Assembly (NCBI GenBank): GCA_003552745.1
Contig: PUOG01000029.1
Location: 1-16,024, forward strand
DNA from: Spirochaetaceae bacterium
GTDB lineage: Bacteria > Spirochaetota > Spirochaetia > DSM-27196 > SKKC01
Length of the DNA: 16,024 nt
Reading direction: 5' to 3'
Shown piece after piece: positions 6,199 through 14,314 of the stretch. The translations under genes and the position numbers were made by a program. The first letter of the stretch is position 1, and every line of letters starts with the position of its first letter. Under the pieces are notes generated by a model. The model was not told where the DNA came from. It worked only from the letters and a program-made list of their open reading frames with translations, and did not search any database.

Positions 6199-7443
6199 CT
6201 ACGCGGGGTCGGCGGCGGGCTCGTCGCCGGATCCTCTCAGCGCGAGCACAAAGTACACCGTGCCGATCGCTATCAGTGCCGCACAGATTCCCATCAGAAC
6301 CGTGCTGTTCCAGATGGTGAGCACAACACCGGATAGCGGACCGCCTACGGCGATGCCGGCGGCACGGACGACGGAGAAGAGGTTCTGATACGTTGCGCGC
6401 ATCGCCGGGTGCGCGTGATTGTCGGTAAAACGTACGCCGCCGATATGAATCAACGCGTAACCGGCCCCGTGGAGGGTGCTGACCACGATGAATGCCCACG
6501 TCGCCGGGGAGCCGGCGAGCAGAACGAAGAGGACGAGCTTGACCACCTGTGCCGAGCATCCGATCACGAGCATCCCGCGGAGGCCGAACTTACGCGCGAT
6601 AGCGCCCGCCTTGAACATGATCGGCACCTCCGGGAGCGCCGAGGCTCCGAAGGCGAGTCCCATGACCACGAATCCGGCATCGACCTCGTCGAGAAAGTAG
6701 CCGGTGAAGATGAACGCGCTGTAGATGGCCGACGATATGAGGAACATGAACAGCAGAAAGCGGCGAAACGGTACGTTCTGTCGTAGGTGTTTCCAGGGGA
6801 TTTTAACCCGATCGACGTGTGACGACATACGCTGACCGCTAACCGTCGCGATCACGACGAACACCGCCGCGTGAGCGACGACCGCGAGGCCGAGGCGGTT
6901 CGTGAGTGCGAGCAATACACCGACTGTCACCGTGGCGACAACGAACCCCGCCGAGCCAAGCAATCGAAACCGGCCGTATTCCGACGAGTCGCCGCGGGTA
7001 GCATCGAGGTGCTTGAGTGTCTGTGTATCGACGAGCGACGGAATCGGGCGGCTGAAGAATCCGATTATCATCATTCCGACGGCTACGAGCACGACGGTGA
7101 CGCCGAGCGAATCGATAGCCGTGAACGACGGAAGCGCGAGGAGCGTTGCTCCGAGGGCGGCGGCGATCGCACAGATCGCGATGATTCCGTGCTCGATGCG
7201 ATACTTGTCCGCAACGATCCCGGCCACCGGGGCGCCGAAGATCCCGAGCCCCTGATTGAGGAAGATCATCATCCCGATCAGGTTATTCGCCGGCGTGCCG
7301 TCGGGCCGGACAAGAATCTGAGCGAGATAGAGGGTCATATACGGAACGAACGATCCGATTCCGAAGAAGAAGGCGAAGTGGAGCAGTGCGATCCGCGACC
7401 CGTTCGCCCGTTGGTCGCCTATCGCCGCGTACGGTGTATCCAT
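6199..7443 (-). CDS. MFS transporter, nucleoside/LacY-like (MFS_1-like) type
   Basis: The protein has 414 residues, normal for a 12-helix transporter. Hydrophobic helices are evident across 17-43, 53-78, 84-104, 112-133, 157-181, 184-201, 229-249, 256-279, 289-309, 314-338, 354-376 and 378-402. The segment GRFRLLGSAGF (157-167) at helix 5 and ALPEVPIMF (269-277) at helix 8 are characteristic of the branch containing nucleoside:H+ symporters and lactose permease-like carriers. GIVADKYRIEHG (75-86) is the loop 2-3 motif. The substrate cannot be inferred. The ATG at 7443 is fixed by an in-frame TGA nine bases upstream, but the ribosome site is weak. The best promoter candidate lies about 180 nt upstream, giving a long structured leader. 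The gene converges on the PhzF gene. Confidence 0.88.
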   Translation of the reverse strand: MDTPYAAIGDQRANGSRIALLHFAFFFGIGSFVPYMTLYLAQILVRPDGTPANNLIGMMIFLNQGLGIFGAPVAGIVADKYRIEHGIIAICAIAAALGATLLALPSFTAIDSLGVTVVLVAVGMMIIGFFSRPIPSLVDTQTLKHLDATRGDSSEYGRFRLLGSAGFVVATVTVGVLLALTNRLGLAVVAHAAVFVVIATVSGQRMSSHVDRVKIPWKHLRQNVPFRRFLLFMFLISSAIYSAFIFTGYFLDEVDAGFVVMGLAFGASALPEVPIMFKAGAIARKFGLRGMLVIGCSAQVVKLVLFVLLAGSPATWAFIVVSTLHGAGYALIHIGGVRFTDNHAHPAMRATYQNLFSVVRAAGIAVGGPLSGVVLTIWNSTVLMGICAALIAIGTVYFVLALRGSGDEPAADPA

Positions 7444-7548
7444 CGTTAATCAGTATCCTGTTGTATCAGCGTTAGCCGGCGCGCGGAGCCTCGGGTGCCG
7501 CCGCACAGGGGGGCGCTGGCGAGAACGTCTCGGTCACCTTCCTCGGAA

Positions 7549-7599
7549 GCGAGTGCTCGCCGGCTGCCCGACCGGACGGCACTCGCGCCGGCCCCGAGT
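7549..7599 (-). promoter_or_regulatory. Mutually exclusive hairpins in the MFS leader
   Basis: In the minus-strand RNA, ACTCG (from 7599-7595) can pair with CGAGT (7585-7581). The same segment, as CGAGTGC (7585-7579), can instead pair with GCACTCG (7556-7550). A third option is a tight hairpin, GCGAG with CTCGC (7549-7560). Competing stems of this kind occur in attenuators and riboswitches, but GC-rich sequence forms them by chance too. Confidence 0.25.
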
Positions 7600-7629
7600 C
7601 GCTCGTAGTGTCCCGTTGGTGCGCCCACC

Positions 7630-7658
7630 AGCATACAGCTTCATCGCTGGAATGGCAA
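7630..7658 (-). promoter_or_regulatory. Sigma70-like promoter for the MFS gene
   Basis: On the minus strand TTGCCA (7653-7658) and TATGCT (7630-7635) are exactly 17 bases apart, matching consensus at five and four of six bases. The predicted transcript begins about 180 nt before the MFS start codon. Confidence 0.45.
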
Positions 7659-7722
7659 AGCCGCTCCGAGCTGCTCCGGGCTACCGGGCGATGGAAGGTG
7701 GAGGTTTCTTCGGCGGACCGGT

Positions 7723-9471
7723 CTAATCCGGCGGATCGCCCCAAGGAGGCTCTTCGGTGTCTATGAACTCGTTTCCGCCTTCGTCGATGAGCTCTCCACC
7801 CGATGCATTGAGCACGGGCGCCTCGTGATCCACATATCGGGAGTTCGAGGTCAGAATGTCTTCGTTAAGCGACTCGGAAAAAATCGCGGACGCACCGCCA
7901 TCGGGATCGCCGTTGACCGAATAGCGGTTCGATTCGAAATAGCTGTCTTCCACGGAGATAACCACATCATCTTCACTACCTTCGGCGATATCTCCCGATC
8001 CGGCGATCGCGCCGCCGGAGTCTCCCTCGGTCTCGTTCTCAATGAACTCACTGTCAACGATCGTTAGCGCCGATTCCTTGTCTGCCGCTCCGCCGCTGCC
8101 GAACTGAATTGCGCCCGCTCCCTCATTCGGCCCATCCTCGAACGCGAAGTTGGACTCGAACCGCGAGGCGGAGACATAAAGTTCATCGGTAGCGGTCAGC
8201 GCCCCACCAATCGGCGCCTCATTGGCTATGAATTCGGAGCCGGTGACCTCCGTCCCTCCATCCTGGCTTCGGACGGCGCCCCCCTCGTTACTCGCACTGT
8301 TCTCGACAAACTCGGAGTTCTCAATGGTGATGGCTCCACCGTCGCCTCCATGATTATCAGACCGTATCGCTCCGCCGAAGCCGAAATCGTCGGCGTCATT
8401 TCCTTCGAAGAGGGAGTCGGTCACCGATGTGCTCACGCCCTGAGTGGAGATCGCCCCGCCGCTGCTCCCAATGTTCCCGGAGAACTCGGTATTCTCCACA
8501 TAGAGCTCGGATTCGAGACCAAACATGCGTACCGCCCCACCGGTAAGTTCTGATCTATTGCCCGTGAATGTGGAATCGTATATGTGCAGAATGCTTCCGT
8601 TCTCCGGCATTTCGATGGCTCCGCCGCCACCTTCGGTTTCATTGTTAGTGAACTCGCTGTCGTAGACGTTCAGCGCAACAGAGTTGTCTGCAGCGATCGC
8701 TCCGCCGTCGAAGTCGTTGGAATCAGCCAAGAGCCCATTTGCGAAATGGAGCGACTCAAATGACACCGAGACGCCACTGGGCGCACCGCCGCCGACACTC
8801 TGGAAGAAGAAGATCTGTGATTGTGCACCAGCGTCGAGTACGGGCCGTGAACCTTCGTCGATGGCATACCCGTACAGGTAAATGTCCGCATCGCCAACAT
8901 AAGCAAACGCATCGCCTGCATCGAACCCATCCGTGATGTCATCGGTAATCACGATCAGAAATGCGTCGTCGTCGGTATTCTTCTCCTCGGCTTCTTCCAG
9001 TGCAGCTTCAAGTTCGTCGTAGTCGGTTGCGGTCGCGCTTCCGACCCAATCGCCCGTCTCTGCGTACTGAGGTTCTACCAGTTCGACCGCAACCGTGACG
9101 ACCTCCTCACTTCCAGCCGGCAGTGTTACGGTCTCGCTACCGGTAAACCGTTCGGGAACCATGACACCGTTCTTCTCCCGCATGGAGTGAAGCTCGACCG
9201 ATAACTCGGTCTCCGCGGGTACCTCGAGGGCGATCTCCCGTTCGTCGGCACCGACCCTCGTCTCTATTCGCTCGCCGTCTTCACTTTCTACAACAACGTC
9301 GAACGCGTCGATCTCCTCGACCACACTCTCCGAAAGCGATAGTCTTGGCGCGGCAAATTGAATTTCATCGGCAAGTGGTTGAGAGCAGCCGGTGATCGAG
9401 ACAAGTGCAGATGCCGTCAGGCACACTACGAGAACAAGGTTACGCAGATATTGCGGGCAAATGCGTAGCAT
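7723..9471 (-). CDS. Lipoprotein with Pmp-like right-handed beta-helix repeats
   Basis: The protein has 582 residues. The signal peptide has a hydrophobic core (about 11-25) and lipobox ITGC with Cys29, so the mature protein should be lipid-anchored outside the cytoplasmic membrane. Residues 35-135 look like a beta-sandwich-type domain. From about 235 to 540 there are some nine irregular repeats of 25-45 residues built on GGA(I/V/L) and SxFxxN motifs. Examples are SEFTNNETEGGGGAI (272-286), STFTGN (300-305), SLFEGN (353-358), SEFVEN (386-391) and SEFIEN (474-479). This pattern is found in polymorphic outer-membrane protein and other parallel beta-helix adhesins. There is no C-terminal autotransporter barrel. 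Asp and Glu are very frequent and Lys/Arg rare. The ATG at 9471 is preceded by TAGGAGG seven bases upstream. An adhesive or surface role is inference; the ligand is unknown. Confidence 0.88.
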   Translation of the reverse strand: MLRICPQYLRNLVLVVCLTASALVSITGCSQPLADEIQFAAPRLSLSESVVEEIDAFDVVVESEDGERIETRVGADEREIALEVPAETELSVELHSMREKNGVMVPERFTGSETVTLPAGSEEVVTVAVELVEPQYAETGDWVGSATATDYDELEAALEEAEEKNTDDDAFLIVITDDITDGFDAGDAFAYVGDADIYLYGYAIDEGSRPVLDAGAQSQIFFFQSVGGGAPSGVSVSFESLHFANGLLADSNDFDGGAIAADNSVALNVYDSEFTNNETEGGGGAIEMPENGSILHIYDSTFTGNRSELTGGAVRMFGLESELYVENTEFSGNIGSSGGAISTQGVSTSVTDSLFEGNDADDFGFGGAIRSDNHGGDGGAITIENSEFVENSASNEGGAVRSQDGGTEVTGSEFIANEAPIGGALTATDELYVSASRFESNFAFEDGPNEGAGAIQFGSGGAADKESALTIVDSEFIENETEGDSGGAIAGSGDIAEGSEDDVVISVEDSYFESNRYSVNGDPDGGASAIFSESLNEDILTSNSRYVDHEAPVLNASGGELIDEGGNEFIDTEEPPWGDPPD

Positions 9472-9559
9472 GAGATCGCCTCCTATCAGTAGCGGACGAA
9501 TCTAAAGAGTGACCGTTCCCGAGGATCAACGGATAGGCAAGAATCACTCGCGGCGATTC

Positions 9560-9587
9560 AGCGTAACAGAGCGGGCATTTCTGTCAA
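9560..9587 (-). promoter_or_regulatory. Sigma70-like promoter for the lipoprotein gene
   Basis: On the minus strand a perfect TTGACA (9582-9587) is followed after 16 bases by TACGCT (9560-9565), which is preceded by an extended -10 TGT. The predicted leader is about 80 nt. Confidence 0.55.
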
Positions 9588-9618
9588 TCTATTTTCGATA
9601 GAGGCGCGTATTACGCGC
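9588..9618. promoter_or_regulatory. Two adjacent inverted repeats next to the lipoprotein promoter
   Basis: TCTAT and ATAGA (9588-9592, 9598-9602) flank TTTCG. Directly beside them GCGCGTA and TACGCGC (9604-9610, 9612-9618) form a perfect 7-bp inverted repeat around a single T. Both sit just upstream of the lipoprotein -35, a usual place for regulator binding. Confidence 0.35.
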
Positions 9619-9700
9619 AAAACCATACTTTTGGCAACTCGTGCGCTGTGTTCGTGCTGCTCGGAAGAATGCCTTGGAACGAGGCCGTAAGATCCGTCGC

Positions 9701-9731
9701 TTGACGAGCCGTGCGCCGGAAGCGCTACGAT
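9701..9731 (+). promoter_or_regulatory. Weak promoter candidate for ilvA
   Basis: TTGACG (9701-9706) and TACGAT (9726-9731) are 19 bases apart, longer than ideal. If used, the transcript starts near 9738, which requires translation from ATG 9765 rather than the upstream in-frame GTG at 9711. Confidence 0.25.
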
Positions 9732-9764
9732 TCGGCATCCGGTTCCGGAGGTGGATCGAGCGCG

Positions 9765-11354
9765 ATGGATGCAATCAAACAGATACTGCTCGCCCGCGTC
9801 TACGATGTGGCGATCGAGTCGCCGCTCACCCGCGCGGCGAAGCTCTCGGCGGCCGCCGGAGCGGAGATCTACCTGAAGCGTGAGGATCTGCAGCCGGTGC
9901 ACTCGTTCAAGCTGCGCGGAGCGTACAACCGCATCGCGCATCTGAGTGCTGTAGAGCGCCGGCGCGGGGTCATCGCGGCGAGCGCCGGGAATCACGCGCA
10001 GGGCGTGGCGCTTGCCGGATCGAGACTCGGCATACGGGCGACGATCGTCATGCCGCGGACCACACCGGCGATAAAGGTGGATGCGGTGCGCGCGCTCGGC
10101 GCGGAGGTGGAGCTCGTCGGCGACAGCTTCAACGATGCGTATGCGCGCGCCCGGGAGCTCGAAGTAGAGCGCGGGGCGATGTTCATCCATCCATTCGACG
10201 ATCCGCTGGTGATCGCCGGGCAGGGAACGATCGGCAGGGAAATCCTCGAGCAGCTGCCGGATGCGACGCACATCTACGTTCCGGTCGGCGGCGGGGGTTT
10301 GCTCGCCGGGGTGGCGCAGTACGTGAAGGAGTTGCGCCCGGACGTGCAGGTAATCGGTGTCGAGCCGAGCGACAGCAACGTCATGCAGCAATCGCTGCGT
10401 GCCGGCCGGCGGGTGACTCTCGATCATGTGGGAATTTTCGCCGACGGGGTGGCGGTCAAGCAGGCCGGCGAGCATACCTTCGAGGTCGCACGCCGGTGCG
10501 TCGACCGCATCGTCACCGTCGGCACCGACGAGATCTGCGCGGCGGTAAAGGCGGTCTTCGAGGATACGCGAAGCATCGTGGAGCCTGCCGGAGCGCTGGC
10601 GGTCGCCGGGATCATGCGCGAGGCTTCGGACGCCGCGGCGGGGTGGCCGGAGGCAACGCCGGCGGCCGGAAGCGCGGGCGAAGGCGACGGCGCCGGGAGC
10701 CCGACCGGCGCTCCCGCCGTCGGCGCCCGCGCGGTCGCGATCTGTTCGGGGGCGAACGTCACCTTCGAGCGGTTGCAGCAGATCGCCGAGCGAACGCTCA
10801 TCGGCTCGGGGCGCGAGGTGCTCGCGGCGATCGCGATGCCGGAGCGGCCGGGCGCGCTTCGCACCTTCGTCATCGAGGTCGTCGGCGACCACAGCATCAC
10901 CGAGTTCAATTACCGCCTCAGCGACCGGCGGAAGGCGCACGTCCTCGTCGGCGTCAGCGTGGCCGACCCGAACGACCGCGCCGCCTTCCTCGCACGCCTC
11001 GATGAGTACGGCTACGAGCACACCGACCTCTCCGACGACGACGTCGCCAAGGAGCACGTGCGGCACATGATCGGCGGCCCGGCGCCGAACGCCGCAAGCG
11101 AGCATCTCTACCAGATCGACTTCCCCGAACGCCCCGGCGCCCTTGGCGACTTCCTCGCCACCCTCGGCACGCAGTGGAACATAAGCGCGTTCCACTACCG
11201 CAGTCAGGCAAGCGATACCGGCAACGTCCTCATCGGTTTCGAGGCCGACGATCGGCAGGCGCTCGAGAAGCAGCTCGATGCGATCGGCTACGACTGGAGC
11301 TCGCTCGACGAGGTGCCGTCGATGCAGCTCTTCATTGCGCCGGAGGGGGAGTAG
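9765..11354 (+). CDS. ilvA: Threonine ammonia-lyase, biosynthetic (two ACT-like domains)
   Basis: The protein has 529 residues from ATG 9765, close to E. coli IlvA (514). This PLP enzyme deaminates threonine to 2-oxobutanoate, the first step towards isoleucine. It has the PLP lysine in HSFKLRGAYN (Lys49), SAGNHAQGVA (73-82), the phosphate-binding GGGGL (175-179) and CSGAN (327-331). Two C-terminal ACT-like regulatory domains (about 353-425 and 447-520), with EFNYR and NISAFHYRS, indicate the allosteric, isoleucine-regulated form. Alignment with IlvA proteins begins at the chosen ATG. A GTG at 9711 is in frame but adds 18 residues without homology. GGAGG lies a rather long 13 bases upstream. 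An extra Ala/Gly/Pro-rich segment at about 287-321 interrupts the end of the catalytic domain. No other branched-chain amino acid gene is nearby. Confidence 0.95.
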   Translation: MDAIKQILLARVYDVAIESPLTRAAKLSAAAGAEIYLKREDLQPVHSFKLRGAYNRIAHLSAVERRRGVIAASAGNHAQGVALAGSRLGIRATIVMPRTTPAIKVDAVRALGAEVELVGDSFNDAYARARELEVERGAMFIHPFDDPLVIAGQGTIGREILEQLPDATHIYVPVGGGGLLAGVAQYVKELRPDVQVIGVEPSDSNVMQQSLRAGRRVTLDHVGIFADGVAVKQAGEHTFEVARRCVDRIVTVGTDEICAAVKAVFEDTRSIVEPAGALAVAGIMREASDAAAGWPEATPAAGSAGEGDGAGSPTGAPAVGARAVAICSGANVTFERLQQIAERTLIGSGREVLAAIAMPERPGALRTFVIEVVGDHSITEFNYRLSDRRKAHVLVGVSVADPNDRAAFLARLDEYGYEHTDLSDDDVAKEHVRHMIGGPAPNAASEHLYQIDFPERPGALGDFLATLGTQWNISAFHYRSQASDTGNVLIGFEADDRQALEKQLDAIGYDWSSLDEVPSMQLFIAPEGE

Positions 11355-14314
11355 GGGGTAGGTGCGCGCGGCGGCGAGGCGGTTTCGGCGGACTTTGCAC
11401 CGGCATTCTTCCGGCGGGTCAACGCGTTCCAGATAGCCGGCAACACGAGGTAAGTGACCGCTGTGTTCGCGAGGGTGCCGGCGAGGAGCACACCGGCGAC
11501 CGCCTCGCCGGTCGCACTCTGTCCGCTACCGCCGGAAAGGATCAACAGAGGAATTGAGGCTACGGCGGTCGTCACGCCGGCGAGCAGCAGATCGGCGGTT
11601 CGTGCTGCGATCGCCTGTTCGACCGGTTCGCTGCGTGCCACAGAGCCGATGAGAATCGCATTGTTGACCGCGATTCCGGCGAGCATGACCGCCCCGACCA
11701 GTACCCCGCCGCTCAACGGCGAACCGTCGATGAGAAACGGTACGAGAGTAAGCGCAACCGTCGGCGGAATCGCGAGGAGCGACAACCCGGCTATCCGCAT
11801 CGACTCGGTGGCCGCCGCGGTAAGGAGGGCGACGGCAAGTGCGGTGCCGGCCAGGGTCGCCCAGAGCCGAGCATATCGGCGAATCCGTCGGCGGTAGCGG
11901 TGGTCGATCTGAACCGCGTATCCGGCAGGGAGCGGTTCTGCGTCGAGGTGCCCGCGCAAATAGCCGAGTGCCCGCTCGAGACTCCGGGTTGGATAGCTCA
12001 CCGTCAGGAACGACGCTCGCCGGCGGTTGTACCGGTCGATTCTCGCCGGCCGGTTCGCCCGGCGCATCTCGCCGACAGCGCCGATCGGAACCGGATCTCC
12101 GCCGGAGTGCAGCAGCGGTAATGAGAGAAGGTGCTCGGGGTTGCGTACATCGTCGCGTACCGATCGAAGCCGCACATCGGTCTCTCCGCCGTGCTCCTGC
12201 CACTTGAGAACGACCGGCCCGTGGAGCGCCCAACGGAGCGTCTGCCCGACTTCTCGCGGGGAGAGACCGGTGGCGGCGAGTCTGTGCCTGTCGAGGCGAA
12301 AGATAAGCGCCGGCGGATCGTCCTTGTAGTGGAGTACGACGCCGGTCGCCGGTTCCGTTTGGCGCCCTGCCGGCCGGCCGCGAGAGTCTGCGCCATCACC
12401 GCTTCGGTCGAGGAGTGCCGCGGCGAGTGATGAAGCGAGCGATCGCGTCATGTCGCGATCGGGACCGGTAACCGCGATTTCGATCGCAGTCGTCGATCCG
12501 TGCGATTCGCCACCATCGGCCAGTTGCAGCTGCACGTGCGCCAACGCCGCATCGATCGCCTCGATCTCCGGTATCACCTCGGCGGGAGCCGCCCCGTGGT
12601 TCAGGTAAACCGAGATTGATGCGTTGTCACGGCGTGCGGTGTAGTCGATGCGATCGACCGCCGATAGCGATTCGAGCTCGGCGGCGATCGCGTTCGTTCG
12701 ACGATCGACCGACCTGACCGAGGCTCCGCGCTCAAACTCCGCGTGAATGCGGATCGTTTCAACCTCCGCCGAGAGCCGGGAGTCGCTTCCCGCTCGCACT
12801 GCAAGCAGTGCAACCACCGCGACGGTTGCGGCTGTCGCGGTGAGAACCGGTGCGACATGCCTGGTGGAGAGCGCTACAAGCCGACCCGGAAGCGAGGCGA
12901 TCGCATGTGAGACTCTGCTGCGATCGGCGAAGAGTTCGCACTTCCGTACGAGCAGTGCCGCAGGGGTTGAGAGAGCCACGAGCAGCGCGGCGGCGAGCGC
13001 GATACTCTCGGCTCCCGGCAGGAGGTCGGGGAAGATGAGAAACGGAAGAAGAGCGGCAACTGTGGTAAGCGTCGAGGTGACAACCGCGGTAATCGAGGCT
13101 TTCGCATGGCGGCCGGAGAGGATGATCGCCGCATCGACTACGAGACCGCATGAGACGGCGAATCCGGCAAGAAGCTGCGGATCGAGCGGCCGACCGATTG
13201 CCGACACGATCGCGGCGGTGAACAGCATGCCGAGCGGCAGCACGAGAGCTGTCTCCATCGCTCGAGCCGCCGAGTGGGCGGCGACTCCTACGACGAGAAG
13301 CACGGCCACCAGCGCCGCACCGAGCGCTGCTCCGGTGCGTCGAAGCGCAACTACCGCGTCGTCGCCGGCATTGTAAACGATCGATATACGGACCGGATGC
13401 GTGCCGCTCCAGCCGCGGGCGGTCGTTTCGACCGCGCGCGAGACGGCGAGCAGGTTTGCTTCGGCGGCCGCGGTGATGTGCATCAGCACGGTGCGTTCGC
13501 CGTCGACGCGGCTTATCGATTCCGGTTCGCGGGCCTGTCTGTTAATCGCAGCGAACCGATCGAGGGCTATTGGCGTCGCGGCAACCGGAACGAGCAGCGA
13601 CTCGAGATACTCCGGGGCATCGAGCCGCGCGTCGAGAACTACCGGTCGCGTGCGGGTTCCGGCTCGAAGCGATCCTGCGCTTCGCATCGTGTGGCGATCG
13701 CGCAACGTTCGCGTCACCTCGTGCCAGTCGATTCGAGCGGAGGCGAGAACGGCGCTGTTCACATCGATGTGGATCTCCTCAACCGCGCCTCCGCTTACGC
13801 GCGCTTCGGCGATCCCGGCCACGCGCTCGACCTGTGCGCTCAGCTCATCGTCGGCGAGGCGCCGCACATCGCGCGACGAGAGCTCCTCGCCTACAAGGGC
13901 GATGACCATGATCGGCACGCTTTCGGTGTCGCCGCGTATGATCTGCGGTCGCTGCACCGCCTCCGGCAGCATTTCGTAGAGCGCATCGACACGGTCGCTG
14001 ATTCCGCCATACGCGTCGTCGAGTGCGGTGTCGTTGCGAACCGCAGCCCGGACCCGTACCCGGCCGACTTCGGTGCTGCTTCGCAGGCTTTTAAGGCCGG
14101 AAACCGCCGAGAGCTTCGATTCGAGCGGTTCGGTGACGATACGCTCGAGCTCAGCCGGTTCGATCCCCGAATAGCGGATCACCACCGATATGATCCGCGA
14201 ATCGGCCGGGGGAGCGGCGCCGAACTCGAGGTTCGTCACAAGGAGCATCGAGGCGGCCACGAGCGAGGATAGCAAGACGCGCCACCGGAACGACTTCGCA
14301 CGACGATCACCCAC
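11288..14314 (-). CDS. RND efflux transporter permease (second of a tandem pair)
   Basis: The protein has 1008 residues, normal for an RND permease. The start is GTG 14314: GGAGGT (complement at 14322-14327) sits six bases upstream. An ATG at 14371 is in frame but would overlap the upstream gene by 65 bp. The first membrane helix is at about 12-28 and the first periplasmic loop (about 35-320) has the usual porter features. Helices 2-6 follow at about 325-460, helix 7 near 488-506, a second large loop reaches about 815, and helices 8-12 end near 961. Helix 4 reads GLVVDAAII (390-398): one of the two adjacent proton-relay aspartates of AcrB-type pumps is kept (Asp394) and the other is Ala395. 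Helix 10 has AVNNAIL (882-888). The substrate is unknown. The ~45-residue cytoplasmic tail is encoded antisense to the end of ilvA. The gene overlaps the upstream RND gene by 8 bp. Confidence 0.9.
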   Translation of the reverse strand: MGDRRAKSFRWRVLLSSLVAASMLLVTNLEFGAAPPADSRIISVVIRYSGIEPAELERIVTEPLESKLSAVSGLKSLRSSTEVGRVRVRAAVRNDTALDDAYGGISDRVDALYEMLPEAVQRPQIIRGDTESVPIMVIALVGEELSSRDVRRLADDELSAQVERVAGIAEARVSGGAVEEIHIDVNSAVLASARIDWHEVTRTLRDRHTMRSAGSLRAGTRTRPVVLDARLDAPEYLESLLVPVAATPIALDRFAAINRQAREPESISRVDGERTVLMHITAAAEANLLAVSRAVETTARGWSGTHPVRISIVYNAGDDAVVALRRTGAALGAALVAVLLVVGVAAHSAARAMETALVLPLGMLFTAAIVSAIGRPLDPQLLAGFAVSCGLVVDAAIILSGRHAKASITAVVTSTLTTVAALLPFLIFPDLLPGAESIALAAALLVALSTPAALLVRKCELFADRSRVSHAIASLPGRLVALSTRHVAPVLTATAATVAVVALLAVRAGSDSRLSAEVETIRIHAEFERGASVRSVDRRTNAIAAELESLSAVDRIDYTARRDNASISVYLNHGAAPAEVIPEIEAIDAALAHVQLQLADGGESHGSTTAIEIAVTGPDRDMTRSLASSLAAALLDRSGDGADSRGRPAGRQTEPATGVVLHYKDDPPALIFRLDRHRLAATGLSPREVGQTLRWALHGPVVLKWQEHGGETDVRLRSVRDDVRNPEHLLSLPLLHSGGDPVPIGAVGEMRRANRPARIDRYNRRRASFLTVSYPTRSLERALGYLRGHLDAEPLPAGYAVQIDHRYRRRIRRYARLWATLAGTALAVALLTAAATESMRIAGLSLLAIPPTVALTLVPFLIDGSPLSGGVLVGAVMLAGIAVNNAILIGSVARSEPVEQAIAARTADLLLAGVTTAVASIPLLILSGGSGQSATGEAVAGVLLAGTLANTAVTYLVLPAIWNALTRRKNAGAKSAETASPPRAPTPYSPSGAMKSCIDGTSSSELQS

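Larger units (their letters stand above)
7444..7722. other. 279-bp intergenic region: MFS leader and promoter
   Basis: This gap separates the lipoprotein gene end from the MFS start, both on the minus strand. It contains a sigma70-like promoter (7630-7658) and a GC-rich leader with alternative hairpins at 7549-7599. A 62-codon frame (7446-7634, minus) ends two bases before the MFS ATG. It lacks a ribosome site, and its ATG falls in the -10 hexamer, so I do not call it a gene. I recognise no known riboswitch class. Confidence 0.5.
9472..9764. other. 293-bp divergent intergenic region with promoters and palindromes
   Basis: The region separates the lipoprotein gene (minus) from ilvA (plus). 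It has a locally AT-richer core at about 9575-9635 containing a consensus -35 for the lipoprotein gene and two adjacent inverted repeats. The part nearer ilvA holds a weak plus-strand promoter candidate. I see no small gene in it. Confidence 0.6.

Noticed and set aside
7446..7634. 62-codon minus-strand frame in the MFS leader
   Set aside because: Its ATG lies in the predicted -10 hexamer, there is no ribosome site and no recognisable sequence; kept only as a possibility in the leader finding.
7920..7945. GGTTCGATTCG resembling a tRNA T-arm
   Set aside because: It lies inside the lipoprotein coding sequence and no acceptor or anticodon stems surround it.
9711..9764. Upstream GTG start for ilvA
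   Set aside because: The added 18 residues are Ser/Gly/Arg-rich without homology, and family alignment starts at the ATG at 9765.
9558..11195. 545-codon open frame on the minus strand opposite ilvA
   Set aside because: It is antisense to a clearly conserved enzyme, has no recognisable motifs, and is a typical by-product of high GC content.
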